A stretch of DNA of 64,000 nt from Pirellulaceae bacterium (GCA_018402565.1 JAGYIQ010000003.1:261746-325745); one strand, 5' to 3'; numbered from the stretch's first letter, positions 1 through 9,223 are shown. Notes: a model not told the origin generated them from the letters alone. A program made the numbers and translations.

Positions 1-2
1 CG

Positions 3-44
3 GGGCAGTTCATCGTGAACGAAGCCACCGGCGCCAACTGGTAA
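3..44 (+). CDS. 3' end of an upstream gene (partial)
   Basis: One open frame enters from the left edge and ends at a TAA at 42-44, reading GQFIVNEATGANW. It lies 22 bases before the response regulator start, as the tail of an upstream same-strand gene would. The fragment is too short to name a family. The other two frames also stop soon, so this is only the most protein-like choice. Confidence 0.3.
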   Translation, partial: GQFIVNEATGANW

Positions 45-66
45 TTTAATTGATTGAGCTGTACTC

Positions 67-453
67 ATGGACACCGCACTGACCGCTTTGATTGCGGAAG
101 ATGATCGAGCTTTGGCAGACATTCTGCGGCTGGCGTTGACTCGCGGTGGCTATGCAGTGACCGTGGCTCATGATGGACGCAAAGCTTTGCAGTTGGCCAC
201 CACCACGAAGTTTGACGTGGTGGTGTCCGACTACCAAATGCCCGGGCTCAACGGCGAGCAAGTTTTGCAGGGTATCCGAACGGCGGGCGAATCGCGCGAA
301 GCTCGGTTGTTCCTGTGCTCAGCCAAATCGTTTGAACTGGATACGGACCAGATCAGCCAGACCCTCGGACTGTCGGCCGTCTTCTACAAGCCGTTCAGCT
401 TGGGCGAGTTGGTTGCAACAATCAAGTCGATGCAAAACCCTGCAGTTGTCTGA
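67..453 (+). CDS. single-domain response regulator (receiver)
   Basis: A 128-residue protein made only of a CheY-like receiver domain, with no output domain. The acidic pocket is seen at E11-D12-D13, the phospho-acceptor aspartate at D55 (VVSDYQMPG), the switch residue at S85 and the conserved lysine at K108 (YKPF). It should accept phosphate from a histidine kinase and act through protein contacts. The gene downstream at 507 encodes a membrane histidine kinase on the same strand, so the two probably form a pair. The kinase itself carries no receiver domain, which fits a separate partner. Confidence 0.9.
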   Translation: MDTALTALIAEDDRALADILRLALTRGGYAVTVAHDGRKALQLATTTKFDVVVSDYQMPGLNGEQVLQGIRTAGESREARLFLCSAKSFELDTDQISQTLGLSAVFYKPFSLGELVATIKSMQNPAVV

Positions 454-506
454 GATCGTTGGATCGGAGGCTGCGTTTGATACCCTGCCTCTTACGAGTT
501 TTCCCC

Positions 507-1952
507 ATGACTGCCCCAGCCACAACGACCTGTCACACCACGCGTCGCGTTTTGGTGGCGTATTTGCTGATCGGCACCGCGGCCATTGGTGTCGGGTGGA
601 CGAAAGAGAGTCTCGGCGATGGGCTGACCGCCACGCTGGGGGCCAGTTGCCTGAGTCTGGCTCTGCTGTTGGGAGGTGCTTGGTGGATGCAGCGTATCTT
701 GCGCCCCGCGTTGTTGTTTGAACAGCGTCTAGCGGCACTCGCACCATCACCCGACCGCGAGGGAGCAGACGATCTGCCACGACTGGAACCAGCTACCGGC
801 CACACCCCTGCCGCATTCGGTTGGAATCGCTTGGTCGAGCAGAGTCACGTCTGGTCCGCGTTGAGCGAACTCAAGTCAACTCTATTGGAGTCAATGTCGG
901 ACCGCCGACGAGGGACTGGCCCACAACTGCTGGATTCGCTGTCGGAAGGCGTGGTGACCGTGGACTCCGAGGGACGGATCACTTACGCCAATGCGGCACT
1001 GGTCGCCATGTGTGGTCACGCCTCGGCGGAGTCGTTGATCGGTTGCAAGCTCGGTGATGCCTTCGGGGTTGCCGCCGAGGTGGCGGAACTCTGGTATCGA
1101 CAGTCCGCCAACGCCCAGACCGGATTCGAATGGACCACCCAGTCCGACTCGGCAGAGCATGTGTTCCGAGGACAACGACGTCCGGGTCGCAAGAGCGATC
1201 GGGGCACCATTGCCTATGTCTGGACCATCCGAGACATCACCCAGCAGAAGCTGGCGGACACGATGCGCGACCAGTTCCTGGCTACCGCGACACATGAGTT
1301 CCGCACGCCCTTGGCCAACATCCGTGCCTACGCCGAGTCGTTGGATATGAGCGATGACTTGGACCCCGAATCACGCAAACGTTTCTACAACGTCATCCAA
1401 AGCGAATCGCTGCGACTGTCGCAACTGGTCGATGACTTGCTAGACATCAGTCGCATGCAGGCCGGAGCCATGGCCCTGGACTGCCGTGAAACCGATCTAG
1501 GCCGCTTGGTCGAGGAAGTCTCGCAGAAAGTCGCGGCGGAGATGCAAGAAAAGTCTCTCGATTACCGCTGCGAGTTGCCACCGAAGTATCCCAAGCTCTC
1601 GATCGACAAAGGCAAGTTGGCCGCCGCCATCGTCAACTTGTTGGGCAATGCGGCCAAGTACACTCCGACCGGTGGCCGCGTGACCTTCCGGGTTGACGTC
1701 AATTCACGGCAAGTCGAGTTCGCCGTCAGCGATTCGGGCATCGGCATTTCTTCAGAAGACCTACCGCGCGTGTTTGATCGCTTTTACCGCTGCAGCGATG
1801 ATCGCGTTCGCGAGATCACGGGCAGTGGATTGGGTCTGGCCTTGACCCAGGAAGTCGCACGCTTGCACGGTGGCGACGTCTCGGTCGAAAGCCAATTGAA
1901 TCAGGGAAGTACCTTCCGCATCACACTGCCGCTGGATTCCACCGCCGCCTAG
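507..1952 (+). CDS. membrane sensor histidine kinase with PAS domain
   Basis: About 481 residues from the ATG at 507. The frame stays open back to a TTG at 459, but the ATG places the first membrane helix sensibly. Two hydrophobic segments lie near residues 15-32 and 41-60. A PAS-like region follows at roughly 141-249, then a HisKA domain with phospho-acceptor H263 (ATHEFRTPL). The HATPase domain shows the N box at N381 (LLGNAAKYTP), DSGIGIS near 409 and GSGLGL near 439. All catalytic motifs are present, so it should be active. It sits between a lone receiver and a STAS gene, directly upstream of a secretion/pilus assembly operon. The sensed signal is unknown. Confidence 0.88.
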   Translation: MTAPATTTCHTTRRVLVAYLLIGTAAIGVGWTKESLGDGLTATLGASCLSLALLLGGAWWMQRILRPALLFEQRLAALAPSPDREGADDLPRLEPATGHTPAAFGWNRLVEQSHVWSALSELKSTLLESMSDRRRGTGPQLLDSLSEGVVTVDSEGRITYANAALVAMCGHASAESLIGCKLGDAFGVAAEVAELWYRQSANAQTGFEWTTQSDSAEHVFRGQRRPGRKSDRGTIAYVWTIRDITQQKLADTMRDQFLATATHEFRTPLANIRAYAESLDMSDDLDPESRKRFYNVIQSESLRLSQLVDDLLDISRMQAGAMALDCRETDLGRLVEEVSQKVAAEMQEKSLDYRCELPPKYPKLSIDKGKLAAAIVNLLGNAAKYTPTGGRVTFRVDVNSRQVEFAVSDSGIGISSEDLPRVFDRFYRCSDDRVREITGSGLGLALTQEVARLHGGDVSVESQLNQGSTFRITLPLDSTAA

Positions 1953-1973
1953 GACTGCTACAGGATTGAAACC

Positions 1974-2309
1974 ATGCCGCAAAGTTATCAACAGGGATGT
2001 GTCGATGTCATTCGCTGCGACGAGAAGGTCATTCTAGGCGAAGTGCAAGAACTGCAAGCTCTCTTGCAAACCACGATTGCCCAGCGTTTACCACAGGTCG
2101 TCGCGGACTTGCGTCGTGTCCGAGTCATCGATAGCGTCGGCCTGGAACTGCTGTACGACGCTCAAAGGGAATGCGTGGCTCGAGGCGGCGTTATGCGTCT
2201 GGCCGGGGCCGGTGCTTTGGTCCGAGAAGTCTTGCGCGTGACCGGGTTGGAGCAGGAGTTTGAACTGCATCCGGATGTGATCTCGGCCGCTGGAGCGTTT
2301 GCGGTATGA
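1974..2309 (+). CDS. STAS-domain protein (anti-sigma-factor-antagonist-like)
   Basis: A 111-residue single STAS domain. The core VVADLRRVRVIDSVGLELL (about 43-61) matches the segment that carries the phosphorylatable serine of SpoIIAA/RsbV proteins (D-S-x-G), here S53. The gene follows the kinase by 21 bases and overlaps the next gene, the assembly ATPase, by 4 bases (ATGA), so it is translated with the secretion genes. By family it may be a partner-switching antagonist. The absence of a neighbouring RsbW-type kinase makes its partner unclear; it could also be a scaffold for the assembly machinery. Confidence 0.82.
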   Translation: MPQSYQQGCVDVIRCDEKVILGEVQELQALLQTTIAQRLPQVVADLRRVRVIDSVGLELLYDAQRECVARGGVMRLAGAGALVREVLRVTGLEQEFELHPDVISAAGAFAV

Positions 2310-4054
2310 ACCCCAACATGTACTCCATGCCGCTGTCTCTCACGCGGTTTGAGCCGGCCGAGCTCCAGGTTCCACGCCCCCGCTTGGGCGAGCGACTGGT
2401 CGCGGACGGCGTGATCACACGCGAGCAGCTGGACAGTGCCTTGAACCAGCAAAAGACCGGTCAGCGATTGGGCGAAACGCTGGTGGATCTGGGTCTGTTG
2501 TCCGAGACCGACCTGTTGCCCAATCTGGCCGACCAATTCGGAGTCCCGCACGTTCAGCTCCGTGAGGGATTGGTCGATCCGACGGTCGCTAAGCTGATCC
2601 CAAGGCCACTGGCCGAGAGCTGTCACGCCCTGGCCCTGTTCAAGATCCATGATCTGCTGACCGTGGCGCTGGCTGAACCACAGAATTTGGCCATCATCGA
2701 TCGCTTGGAACGAGTCACTGGCTTGCGAGTTCGGCCGGTGCTGGCGCTGCGGAGCACAATCAACGACTTCATCGGCCGCGTCTACGGGGATGGATTCCAG
2801 GTTGATTCGATCACCGCCGACATGGATCAAGATGCGGTCGCCGTCGGCGAAGAAGCCGTCCAAATTGACTTGGAGTTGATGGATGCGGACAGCGACAGTA
2901 GCCCGATCATCAATCTAGTGAATTATATGTTGCTACAAGCGGTCCGGCAGCGGGCCAGCGACATTCACATCGAGGCTGGTCCACAGAACTCGATCGTCCG
3001 ATTTCGCGTCGACGGCATGCTCCGCGAGATCATCCGCCCGAAAAAAGAATACCATCCGGCCATGATCTCGCGCCTCAAGGTGATGGCCAAAATGGATATC
3101 GCCGAACATCGCTTGCCGCAGGATGGTCGCATTCATGTGGTCGTGGACCGCCGCCCGATCGACTTGCGCATCTCGACCCTGCCCACTGTTCTGGGTGAAA
3201 AGGCGGTGCTGCGCATTTTGGATCGCGCCAGTATCACCTTTCACTTGGAGAGTCTGGGAATACCCGAACGGCAAATGAAGTCGATGAACGAGTTGATTCA
3301 TCGACCGAATGGGCTGTTTTTGGTGACGGGCCCTACGGGCAGTGGCAAGACGACGACCTTGTATTCGATCATCGAATTGCTCAAGTCGGTGGAGTCGAAC
3401 ATCGTGACGGTGGAGGATCCGGTTGAGTATCGCTTGGACCAAATCAACCAAGTCCATGTCAGTCAGGCCAGCCAGATGACGTTTTCTCGGGCTTTGCGTG
3501 CCATCCTGCGGCAGGATCCAGACATCATCATGATCGGTGAGATTCGCGACCTTGAGACCGCCGAGATTGCTGTGCAAGCCGCTCTGACGGGCCACTTGGT
3601 ATTCAGCACCCTGCACACCAACGACAGCCCTGGCGCAATTCCTCGCTTGATCGACATGGGCGTCGCTCCCTTCAAGATTGCAGCAGCATTGGTCGGCGTG
3701 GTGGCCCAGCGACTGGCGCGGCGCGTCTGCCCACACTGCCGCAGCAACTACTATCCCAGTCCCGTCCAATTGGATGCCATTCGTTACGCCGGCAGTCGCG
3801 ATCGCCAATTCGTACGGGGCAGCGGTTGCGACAAGTGTTACGACACGGGCTACAAAGGCCGAGTGGGGATCTATGAGTTGTTGGAAGTCACACGCGAGAT
3901 CCGCGACTTGATCGCTCAAAACGCCCCCACCGATTCGATCCGTCGTTTGGCGGTGACCAATGGCTTTCGCACCCTGGGTGAACAGGCCATCGAATTGGTC
4001 GAACAAGGTGCCACTTCCATCGACGAAATCTTGCGAGTGGCCGTTTTCGAATAG
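2306..4054 (+). CDS. GspE/PilB-type assembly ATPase
   Basis: A 582-residue cytoplasmic hexameric ATPase of the type II secretion/type IV pilus extension class. An N-terminal MshEN-like region (about 25-165) precedes the ATPase core. Walker A is GPTGSGKT at 342-349, Walker B DPDIIMIGEIRD at 404-415, with the Asp and His boxes between and after. The C-terminal zinc motif is complete: C475-x2-C478 and C508-x2-C511. It starts at an ATG overlapping the STAS stop codon. It should power pseudopilus or pilus assembly with the GspF-like protein encoded next. Confidence 0.95.
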   Translation: MNPNMYSMPLSLTRFEPAELQVPRPRLGERLVADGVITREQLDSALNQQKTGQRLGETLVDLGLLSETDLLPNLADQFGVPHVQLREGLVDPTVAKLIPRPLAESCHALALFKIHDLLTVALAEPQNLAIIDRLERVTGLRVRPVLALRSTINDFIGRVYGDGFQVDSITADMDQDAVAVGEEAVQIDLELMDADSDSSPIINLVNYMLLQAVRQRASDIHIEAGPQNSIVRFRVDGMLREIIRPKKEYHPAMISRLKVMAKMDIAEHRLPQDGRIHVVVDRRPIDLRISTLPTVLGEKAVLRILDRASITFHLESLGIPERQMKSMNELIHRPNGLFLVTGPTGSGKTTTLYSIIELLKSVESNIVTVEDPVEYRLDQINQVHVSQASQMTFSRALRAILRQDPDIIMIGEIRDLETAEIAVQAALTGHLVFSTLHTNDSPGAIPRLIDMGVAPFKIAAALVGVVAQRLARRVCPHCRSNYYPSPVQLDAIRYAGSRDRQFVRGSGCDKCYDTGYKGRVGIYELLEVTREIRDLIAQNAPTDSIRRLAVTNGFRTLGEQAIELVEQGATSIDEILRVAVFE

Positions 4055-4096
4055 TTCCGTGACGATCGCCACGCGGCGGGTGAAAGGTGCAAAACA

Positions 4097-5305
4097 ATGA
4101 GTACTCTGAGCAAAACGGCGAGTAACCCGGCAGGGTCGGGCACACGCGCGGCGTTGCCGCGACGAACGGTGGGCAACGCCGCAGCTTCGACGAGTCTGCC
4201 CCTCCGCGACCCCAAAGTCACTGTCAGACCGAAGTCGCTGACCAAACCGAGCAAATCAATCGGAGGAGCATTACCCAAACGCGAACTGTTGATGATCATG
4301 ACGCAACTCTCCATCATGCTGCGTTCGGGTGTCGACTTGGCCGACGCTGTTCGGAGCATTTCCATGCGGGCCACCAGTGATCGCGTCCGTCAAGTCATGG
4401 AACGTCTGTACGCCAATTTGGAGCAGGGCACCAGCTTGTCGCAGGCGTTGGAGATCGATCAACATAAATTTGGTCAAGTGACCGTCGCCTTGGTCTCCGC
4501 TGGCGAAGCCTCCGGCACCCTGCCCGATGTCCTGACGCGATTGAGTAAGATCCTCCGCGATGAGATGCGGCTCCACAGCTCCTTGCGATCCGCCCTCGGC
4601 TATCCAGCGGTTTTGCTCACCGTCACACTCGGTGTCTTGGCTGGGATGGTCTTTTTTGTATTGCCACAATTCGCGGGTATCTTCGAGTCCTCCAGTGTGA
4701 CGGTTCCGTGGACCACCCAGTTGATGTTGGATGGGGGACAACTCGCGCGTCAGTACTGGTGGTTGCTGTTGGGCACCCTGGCGGCAGCGATAATCGGGTT
4801 GGTCGCTTACTGCAAATCACCGGGTGGAAGACACCAATTGGACAAACTGCTGCTGCGTCTGCCCCTGTTTGGCAGTATCGGCCCGCCTCTGCTGGCGGGT
4901 CGATTATTCCGTCTGCAGGGCGCGATGCTGGACAGCGGTGTCCCCATGCTCCAAGTCTTGAAGTTGACGAAGTCATCCGTTGGCAATAGCTGCTACTCAG
5001 ACTTGGTGGACCGTGTGGAGCAATCGGTCGTCAAGGGGGAGGGCTTCTCGACAGTCCTGCAAGACAATCGGTTGGTGCCTGCCGCCGCGGCTGACATGAT
5101 CGCCACGGGTGAGGCCAATGGTCAGTTGGGCTCGGTCCTACAGACGGTAGGTGAATTCTACGAGAGCGAGGGCGAAGAAAAATTGCGTGATACTGTCAAA
5201 ATCGCAGAACCCGTGATCATCATTGGCCTGGGGATTGTCGTGGGCGGTATCGTCTTGTCGGTGATGCTGCCGATGCTCGACATCACCACAGGACAAGGTC
5301 TATAG
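4097..5305 (+). CDS. GspF/PilC-type inner-membrane platform protein
   Basis: A 402-residue protein with the duplicated T2SSF architecture. The first repeat begins near MTQLSIMLRSGVDLADAV (about 72-89) and is followed by hydrophobic helices near 175-200 and 220-240. The second repeat includes FRLQGAMLDSGVPMLQVL. A C-terminal helix IIIGLGIVVGGIVLSVMLPM ends the protein. The first 55 residues are basic and Ser/Thr-rich, probably a cytoplasmic tail. It should anchor the ATPase to the membrane. It lies 42 bases after the ATPase gene and 9 bases before the next. Confidence 0.93.
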   Translation: MSTLSKTASNPAGSGTRAALPRRTVGNAAASTSLPLRDPKVTVRPKSLTKPSKSIGGALPKRELLMIMTQLSIMLRSGVDLADAVRSISMRATSDRVRQVMERLYANLEQGTSLSQALEIDQHKFGQVTVALVSAGEASGTLPDVLTRLSKILRDEMRLHSSLRSALGYPAVLLTVTLGVLAGMVFFVLPQFAGIFESSSVTVPWTTQLMLDGGQLARQYWWLLLGTLAAAIIGLVAYCKSPGGRHQLDKLLLRLPLFGSIGPPLLAGRLFRLQGAMLDSGVPMLQVLKLTKSSVGNSCYSDLVDRVEQSVVKGEGFSTVLQDNRLVPAAAADMIATGEANGQLGSVLQTVGEFYESEGEEKLRDTVKIAEPVIIIGLGIVVGGIVLSVMLPMLDITTGQGL

Positions 5306-5314
5306 AGGGAGACA

Positions 5315-6418
5315 ATGATGCTGACACTGCAATCTGCCGGCGCCCTGAACTCAACCAGACAACGACGTGTGTGGCGTTCACTGGATGTCGGCTTAGCACT
5401 CGGTGATCGCGCGGCTCATCTGGTCGCGGGCCAAGTTCAGGCCGGTCAATACCACGTTGTCGCAGCCGGCCAATTGACCTTTGCGCAACCTTTTTCTGAA
5501 CAGCCGGCGGCGGCCGTACAGGCAACCCGAAAATGGCTAACCGAGGAACTGGGCTATTGTCCCAGCCAGGTCGTCACCACCATTCCGGCGGTGGCCATGG
5601 ACTACGAAGCCATTGAATTGCCCTCCGCTGTCGGCGAAGCAGCGACTTCAACCGACTCGCAGGATTGGAATGCCCTGGTGGCTCAGTCGCTCGAACAATT
5701 GCTGGGAACCGACGCGGACCAAGCTGCCTACGATTATTGGGTCAGCAATCCCAGCACAATCGCAACGGCGATGGCGCCCACACTGCACCTGGTTTGGACC
5801 GCAGAGGAGACCGCCTCGCTTTTGGGTCGGGGATTGGCCGTGGGGGGACGCGAACTGCGAACGCTGGGCACGCCACTCTCGGCACTGGCTCGCTGTAGCA
5901 GCTGGAACAGCCCAGACGAACCCGTCCTGCTGGTCGATATTGAAGACACGACCGTGACGTTGGTCTGGTGCCAACAGGGTGAACCACACTACGTGCGGAA
6001 TCAAATCCAGTTTACCGACCAGACGGCCGTGGAGGCCTTGGTCGCTCGCCGCGGTATCAGCTTGAGCACCGCTGCGACCACCCTGACTCATTGGGGCGTG
6101 TCTCCTCAGAGCGACTTGCCTCCCTTGGGTGAGGTCGTGACGGCCTGCCTGCACGATTGGCTGGAACGATTGTGTTTTGAAGTCCAGCGGACCGTGCGGT
6201 ACTTGGTCGGACAACAGCCGCGAGCAACCTCACCGCGCGTTGCCCTGTGTGGATCGTCCGCCGCAATCGGTGGCCTGGCTCCTTGGTTGAGTGACAAGCT
6301 CGACCTACCCGTGACGACGGTCACTCCCCCGGCAGTCGTCGTGTGGAAATCGGCCCAGCCCTACGACCCTAGCTACGCCTTGGCACTGGCCAATGCCTTG
6401 GAGGCGAGGTGGCAATGA
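5315..6418 (+). CDS. PilM-like actin-fold assembly protein
   Basis: A 367-residue protein with an actin-like start (WRSLDVGLALGDRAAHLVAG, about 20-39) and a second half resembling a phosphate-2 region (VLLVDIEDTTVTLV, about 207-220). It has no clear membrane helix. Together with its place before PilN- and PilO-like genes this points to PilM or the cytoplasmic domain of GspL. A GGGAGA ribosome-binding site sits just before the ATG-ATG start. It overlaps the following gene by 4 bases. Sequence similarity alone is modest; gene order carries much of the call. Confidence 0.75.
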   Translation: MMLTLQSAGALNSTRQRRVWRSLDVGLALGDRAAHLVAGQVQAGQYHVVAAGQLTFAQPFSEQPAAAVQATRKWLTEELGYCPSQVVTTIPAVAMDYEAIELPSAVGEAATSTDSQDWNALVAQSLEQLLGTDADQAAYDYWVSNPSTIATAMAPTLHLVWTAEETASLLGRGLAVGGRELRTLGTPLSALARCSSWNSPDEPVLLVDIEDTTVTLVWCQQGEPHYVRNQIQFTDQTAVEALVARRGISLSTAATTLTHWGVSPQSDLPPLGEVVTACLHDWLERLCFEVQRTVRYLVGQQPRATSPRVALCGSSAAIGGLAPWLSDKLDLPVTTVTPPAVVVWKSAQPYDPSYALALANALEARWQ

Positions 6419-7032
6419 AGTGTGTCAATCTTTTGCCGCACTCCCTGCGAAAACGCTGGGAGTGGCAACGGCAGCTTATGACCTGGGGCGTGGTTTGGTG
6501 CCTGACAGCGGCCCTGCTGTGGCTCTTGGTTGGCGTCTGGCAGGAGCAATTGGACGCCAAGAATCGCAGCGTGACTCTGGAGGAGACGCAGGTGAGTGCG
6601 ATTGCCCAAGCCACGACACGAATCAGTGAATTGCAACGGCAAGCCGGACTCGATCGCGGCCTCGTCGAAAACGCCCAATGGCTGGAGCTGACTGAGGTGC
6701 CGCTGGGCTTGTTCCAGACGATCATCGAATGCTGCCAACGCCAAGGCCGCGGGATTCAACTGGATTCGTTGCGTATCGACGAATTGGGTAACACCACACT
6801 GCAAGACGGCCAAGTCCAACCCGCCAGGAAACAGATCGTGATTGCCGGACTGGCCGACTCGGACCCGCGAGCCACCAGCCTGGTGCACCATTTGCAGGAC
6901 AGCCAACTGTTCGAATCGGTGGAGTTGCTCAGCATCCAAGGTGCGGGCGGCGCCGGGCAACACCGGACCTTTTCGATCCGCTGCCAGCAAAAATCCTTAC
7001 TCCCTTCCACGCCTACTCCCATCAAGCCCTAA
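6415..7032 (+). CDS. PilN-like inner-membrane assembly protein
   Basis: A 205-residue bitopic protein. It starts at the ATG at 6415, inside the PilM-like 3' end, giving MKCVNLLPHSLRKRW, which matches the NLLP motif that PilN uses to bind PilM. A GAGGCGAGG ribosome-binding site precedes it. One membrane helix lies near 24-42 (VVWCLTAALLWLLVGVW). The rest is a periplasmic coiled region and a small domain with PilN-like spacing. Neighbouring PilM- and PilO-like genes support the role of linking the ATPase platform to the periplasm. Confidence 0.72.
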   Translation: MKCVNLLPHSLRKRWEWQRQLMTWGVVWCLTAALLWLLVGVWQEQLDAKNRSVTLEETQVSAIAQATTRISELQRQAGLDRGLVENAQWLELTEVPLGLFQTIIECCQRQGRGIQLDSLRIDELGNTTLQDGQVQPARKQIVIAGLADSDPRATSLVHHLQDSQLFESVELLSIQGAGGAGQHRTFSIRCQQKSLLPSTPTPIKP

Positions 7033-7037
7033 CCATC

Positions 7038-7610
7038 ATGTCTGCCGAATCCATCGATACCTCGTTAACCCGAATTCGTCGCCACAGCCAATGGCTGGGG
7101 TTAGGGATTGTCTTGTGTTTGGTGGGAGGGTGGTGGTACGGACTTCTCAGCCCCCTGAATCGAGCGGCAGACGCCTTGGAGCAGCGACGATTGGAAGTCG
7201 AATCGCTCCACAGCCAACACAAGGTTTTGTTGGCCACGTTGGAAACCGCACGTGCTACGGCCGCGCAATGGCAGGAACGCAAGAACCAGTTGCAGCAGCG
7301 GACGCGACCGACCCATGACGACATTGACTTCTTGGAGTGGGCTCACGAACAAGCCGCCCAAGTCAGCCTGGATTTGATCGACTTTCGCCCCTCGGGAAAA
7401 GAGAGTCTAGAGATTTTTGAAGGACGCGGCCTGATGTTGTCCGCCAACGGTTCTTTCGACAGCATCTGCCGATTCTTGAACCAACTACGCCATTGCCCGC
7501 GCATGAATCGCATCACCAGTTTGGAGATCACTCCCGCGGGGAGCGATCGTCAACAGTACAGCTTGGTCCTGCGGATCGTCTTGTTCACCTTGCCATCGCC
7601 ACAGGCTTAG
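7038..7610 (+). CDS. PilO-like inner-membrane assembly protein
   Basis: A 190-residue bitopic protein with one membrane helix near 20-38 (LGLGIVLCLVGGWWYGLL), then a coiled coil of about 60 residues rich in Glu, Gln and Arg. A compact C-terminal domain follows, with the pattern LSANGSFDSICRFLNQL, typical of PilO/GspM where a small domain follows the coil. It starts 5 bases after the PilN-like gene. It should pair with the PilN-like protein. Size and layout fit; sequence identity to known PilO is expected to be low. Confidence 0.68.
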   Translation: MSAESIDTSLTRIRRHSQWLGLGIVLCLVGGWWYGLLSPLNRAADALEQRRLEVESLHSQHKVLLATLETARATAAQWQERKNQLQQRTRPTHDDIDFLEWAHEQAAQVSLDLIDFRPSGKESLEIFEGRGLMLSANGSFDSICRFLNQLRHCPRMNRITSLEITPAGSDRQQYSLVLRIVLFTLPSPQA

Positions 7611-7646
7611 ACCGGGCAGCCACTCGCTTTCATCTTGGGACTTGTA

Positions 7647-8276
7647 ATGACTTCATCGACCGCTGCTCCCTCTGGTGCCAATGCCAAGAAACTCCTCGTC
7701 GTGGGTTTGCTGGCCTGCCTCTTGCTAGTCGTTCTCTGGCAAAACTTGGGCGGCAGCAGCAGCCCACCCACTCCAGCGGCCGTCCTGGTCAGCACCCCCG
7801 CCCCAGCAGCCCTCGCCACAGTCTTGAAGCCGCGAGCCGCTCTGTCCGAGGTCCTGCAGGCATGGCCAGCCATCGAACTGCCGCAACTGCTGGCGCACAA
7901 TCCCTTTCAAGCCTTGGAACTTGTCGCAGAACAGACGGATCCTTCTACCGACGATCCCGCAACCATGAGCGGGCAGTTGCCACCGTCAGCTGGCAGCCAA
8001 GCCGCGGAGACGACTCAAGCGACCTCCCAGCCACCGCTACAGATCAACGCGATCTTGTCGGGCGGAAGGCGTCCCGCGGTGTTGATCGGGCAGCGTCTCT
8101 ACTACGAACAAGACGAGATCGCCGGCGAGTGGCGGATCCAGGCGATCCACCCCAACCGAGTGGCGTTGGAGCCCCTGGCATCATCTTCTGCGCAACCAGT
8201 CGCCGTGTCCTGGTCAGCGAACGGTCGGCAGTCGCCAGACAACGATCAGGCCGATCAAAACCAGGCCCCACAATAG
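7647..8276 (+). CDS. GspB/PilP-like secretion operon protein
   Basis: A 209-residue protein from the ATG at 7647 (the frame opens at a TTG at 7635). One membrane helix lies near 14-29 (KLLVVGLLACLLLVVLW), followed by a Pro/Ala-rich linker. The C-terminal part reads LQINAILSGGRRPAVLIGQ and then WRIQAIHPNRVAL, the pattern of GspB-type (T2SSB) and PilP HR domains. It ends the assembly operon. Its last 63 bases overlap the 3' end of the convergent YbaN-like gene, so the two cannot be changed independently there. Confidence 0.62.
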   Translation: MTSSTAAPSGANAKKLLVVGLLACLLLVVLWQNLGGSSSPPTPAAVLVSTPAPAALATVLKPRAALSEVLQAWPAIELPQLLAHNPFQALELVAEQTDPSTDDPATMSGQLPPSAGSQAAETTQATSQPPLQINAILSGGRRPAVLIGQRLYYEQDEIAGEWRIQAIHPNRVALEPLASSSAQPVAVSWSANGRQSPDNDQADQNQAPQ

Positions 8277-8630
8277 CGATTGACTTAGCAGCGACTCCGA
8301 CGCCAGCCAACCGCCAGCCATGGCCGTCGTCAAACATACCGCCGTGGCCAACCACTTGACCTCGCGTCGTACGCCGTGATGCTCATTCCAATCCCGCAGG
8401 TAGCGGCCAAAGATGGGAATGCGTTGCACGCGACGATCCAGCGCCGGCCAAGAGCGAGTCAAAAAATAACTGGCTAACAACAAAAACGGCGTGGTGGGCA
8501 CCAGCGGCAAGTAGGCCCCGGCAATCCCGAGCCCGACGAACAAGACACCCAAGACAATGTAGATCCCACGCCACCACCAGGCCACCAAAGGTGGCTCGGC
8601 ATCGTTCGACGATGGCGGGCTGCCGGTCAC
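8214..8630 (-). CDS. YbaN-family (DUF454) membrane protein
   Basis: A 138-residue integral membrane protein. The family signature is GLGIAGAYLPLVPTTPFLLL (about 37-56), followed by ASYFLTRSWPALDRRV and FGRYLRDWNEHHGV. Three hydrophobic segments are visible, near 22-42, 44-60 and 92-130. The function of the family is not established. Its 3' end overlaps the convergent secretion gene by 63 bases, and its start overlaps the CoaC stop region by 4 bases, so it is probably translated with coaC. Confidence 0.85.
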   Translation of the reverse strand: MTGSPPSSNDAEPPLVAWWWRGIYIVLGVLFVGLGIAGAYLPLVPTTPFLLLASYFLTRSWPALDRRVQRIPIFGRYLRDWNEHHGVRREVKWLATAVCLTTAMAGGWLASESLLSQSLLWGLVLIGLIVVWRLPTVR

Positions 8631-9166
8631 TGGGAACGACTCGCCAGCCCCTGGAGTTGGGCCAGGATCTCGGGGGGTTCACTCATCCTGCCGGCTCCGT
8701 CCGTGCGACAGGCTTGCCAACCGGATTCCGGGCCGACAAAATGCACGCCATCGGCCAGCAACTGCCGCACGTTGCGTTGCACGGCCGGCTGCGCCCACAT
8801 CTCAGCGTTCATGGCAGGAGCCACCAGAGTCGGACCGGGGAAAGCCAGGTACAGCAGGCTGCTCAAGTCATCTGCCAACCCGATGGCCGCTTTCGCCAAC
8901 CAATTCGCCGTGGCGGGCGCCACCACGATCCCGTCGGCCCACCGAGCCAATTCGATGTGGGCCCCCAACGGAAACGCCGGGTCGAACACATCGGTGACGA
9001 CGGGCCGAGCCGACAAAGCGGCAAACGTGGCCGCCGCCACCATCTGTTCGGCGGATGCGGTCATGACCACACGCACCTCCCAGTCCTGTTTGACCAACAG
9101 CGAGACCAGCGCCGCCGCCTTGTAGGCAGCGATGCCACCCGTCACCACGACCACCACCTTGGGCAT
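8627..9166 (-). CDS. coaC: phosphopantothenoylcysteine decarboxylase (CoaC, stand-alone)
   Basis: A 179-residue flavoprotein equal to the N-terminal half of bifunctional CoaBC. It shows the flavin-binding TGGIAAYK near residues 9-16, the active-site histidine in GAHIEL, the FMN segment APATANWLAK, the PAMNAEMW motif and the Cys-containing flap ACRTDGAGRM. It should decarboxylate 4'-phosphopantothenoylcysteine in coenzyme A synthesis. No CoaB synthetase domain follows, so that activity must be encoded elsewhere. The alternative, a UbiX/EpiD-type flavoprotein, is less likely because the substrate-clamp asparagine motif PAMN is present. Confidence 0.85.
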   Translation of the reverse strand: MPKVVVVVTGGIAAYKAAALVSLLVKQDWEVRVVMTASAEQMVAAATFAALSARPVVTDVFDPAFPLGAHIELARWADGIVVAPATANWLAKAAIGLADDLSSLLYLAFPGPTLVAPAMNAEMWAQPAVQRNVRQLLADGVHFVGPESGWQACRTDGAGRMSEPPEILAQLQGLASRSQ

Positions 9167-9223
9167 CCCACATTTCTCCGCCGATTGACCGTTCGCATTG
9201 GCTGTTGACGGGACCTTCCCGCA

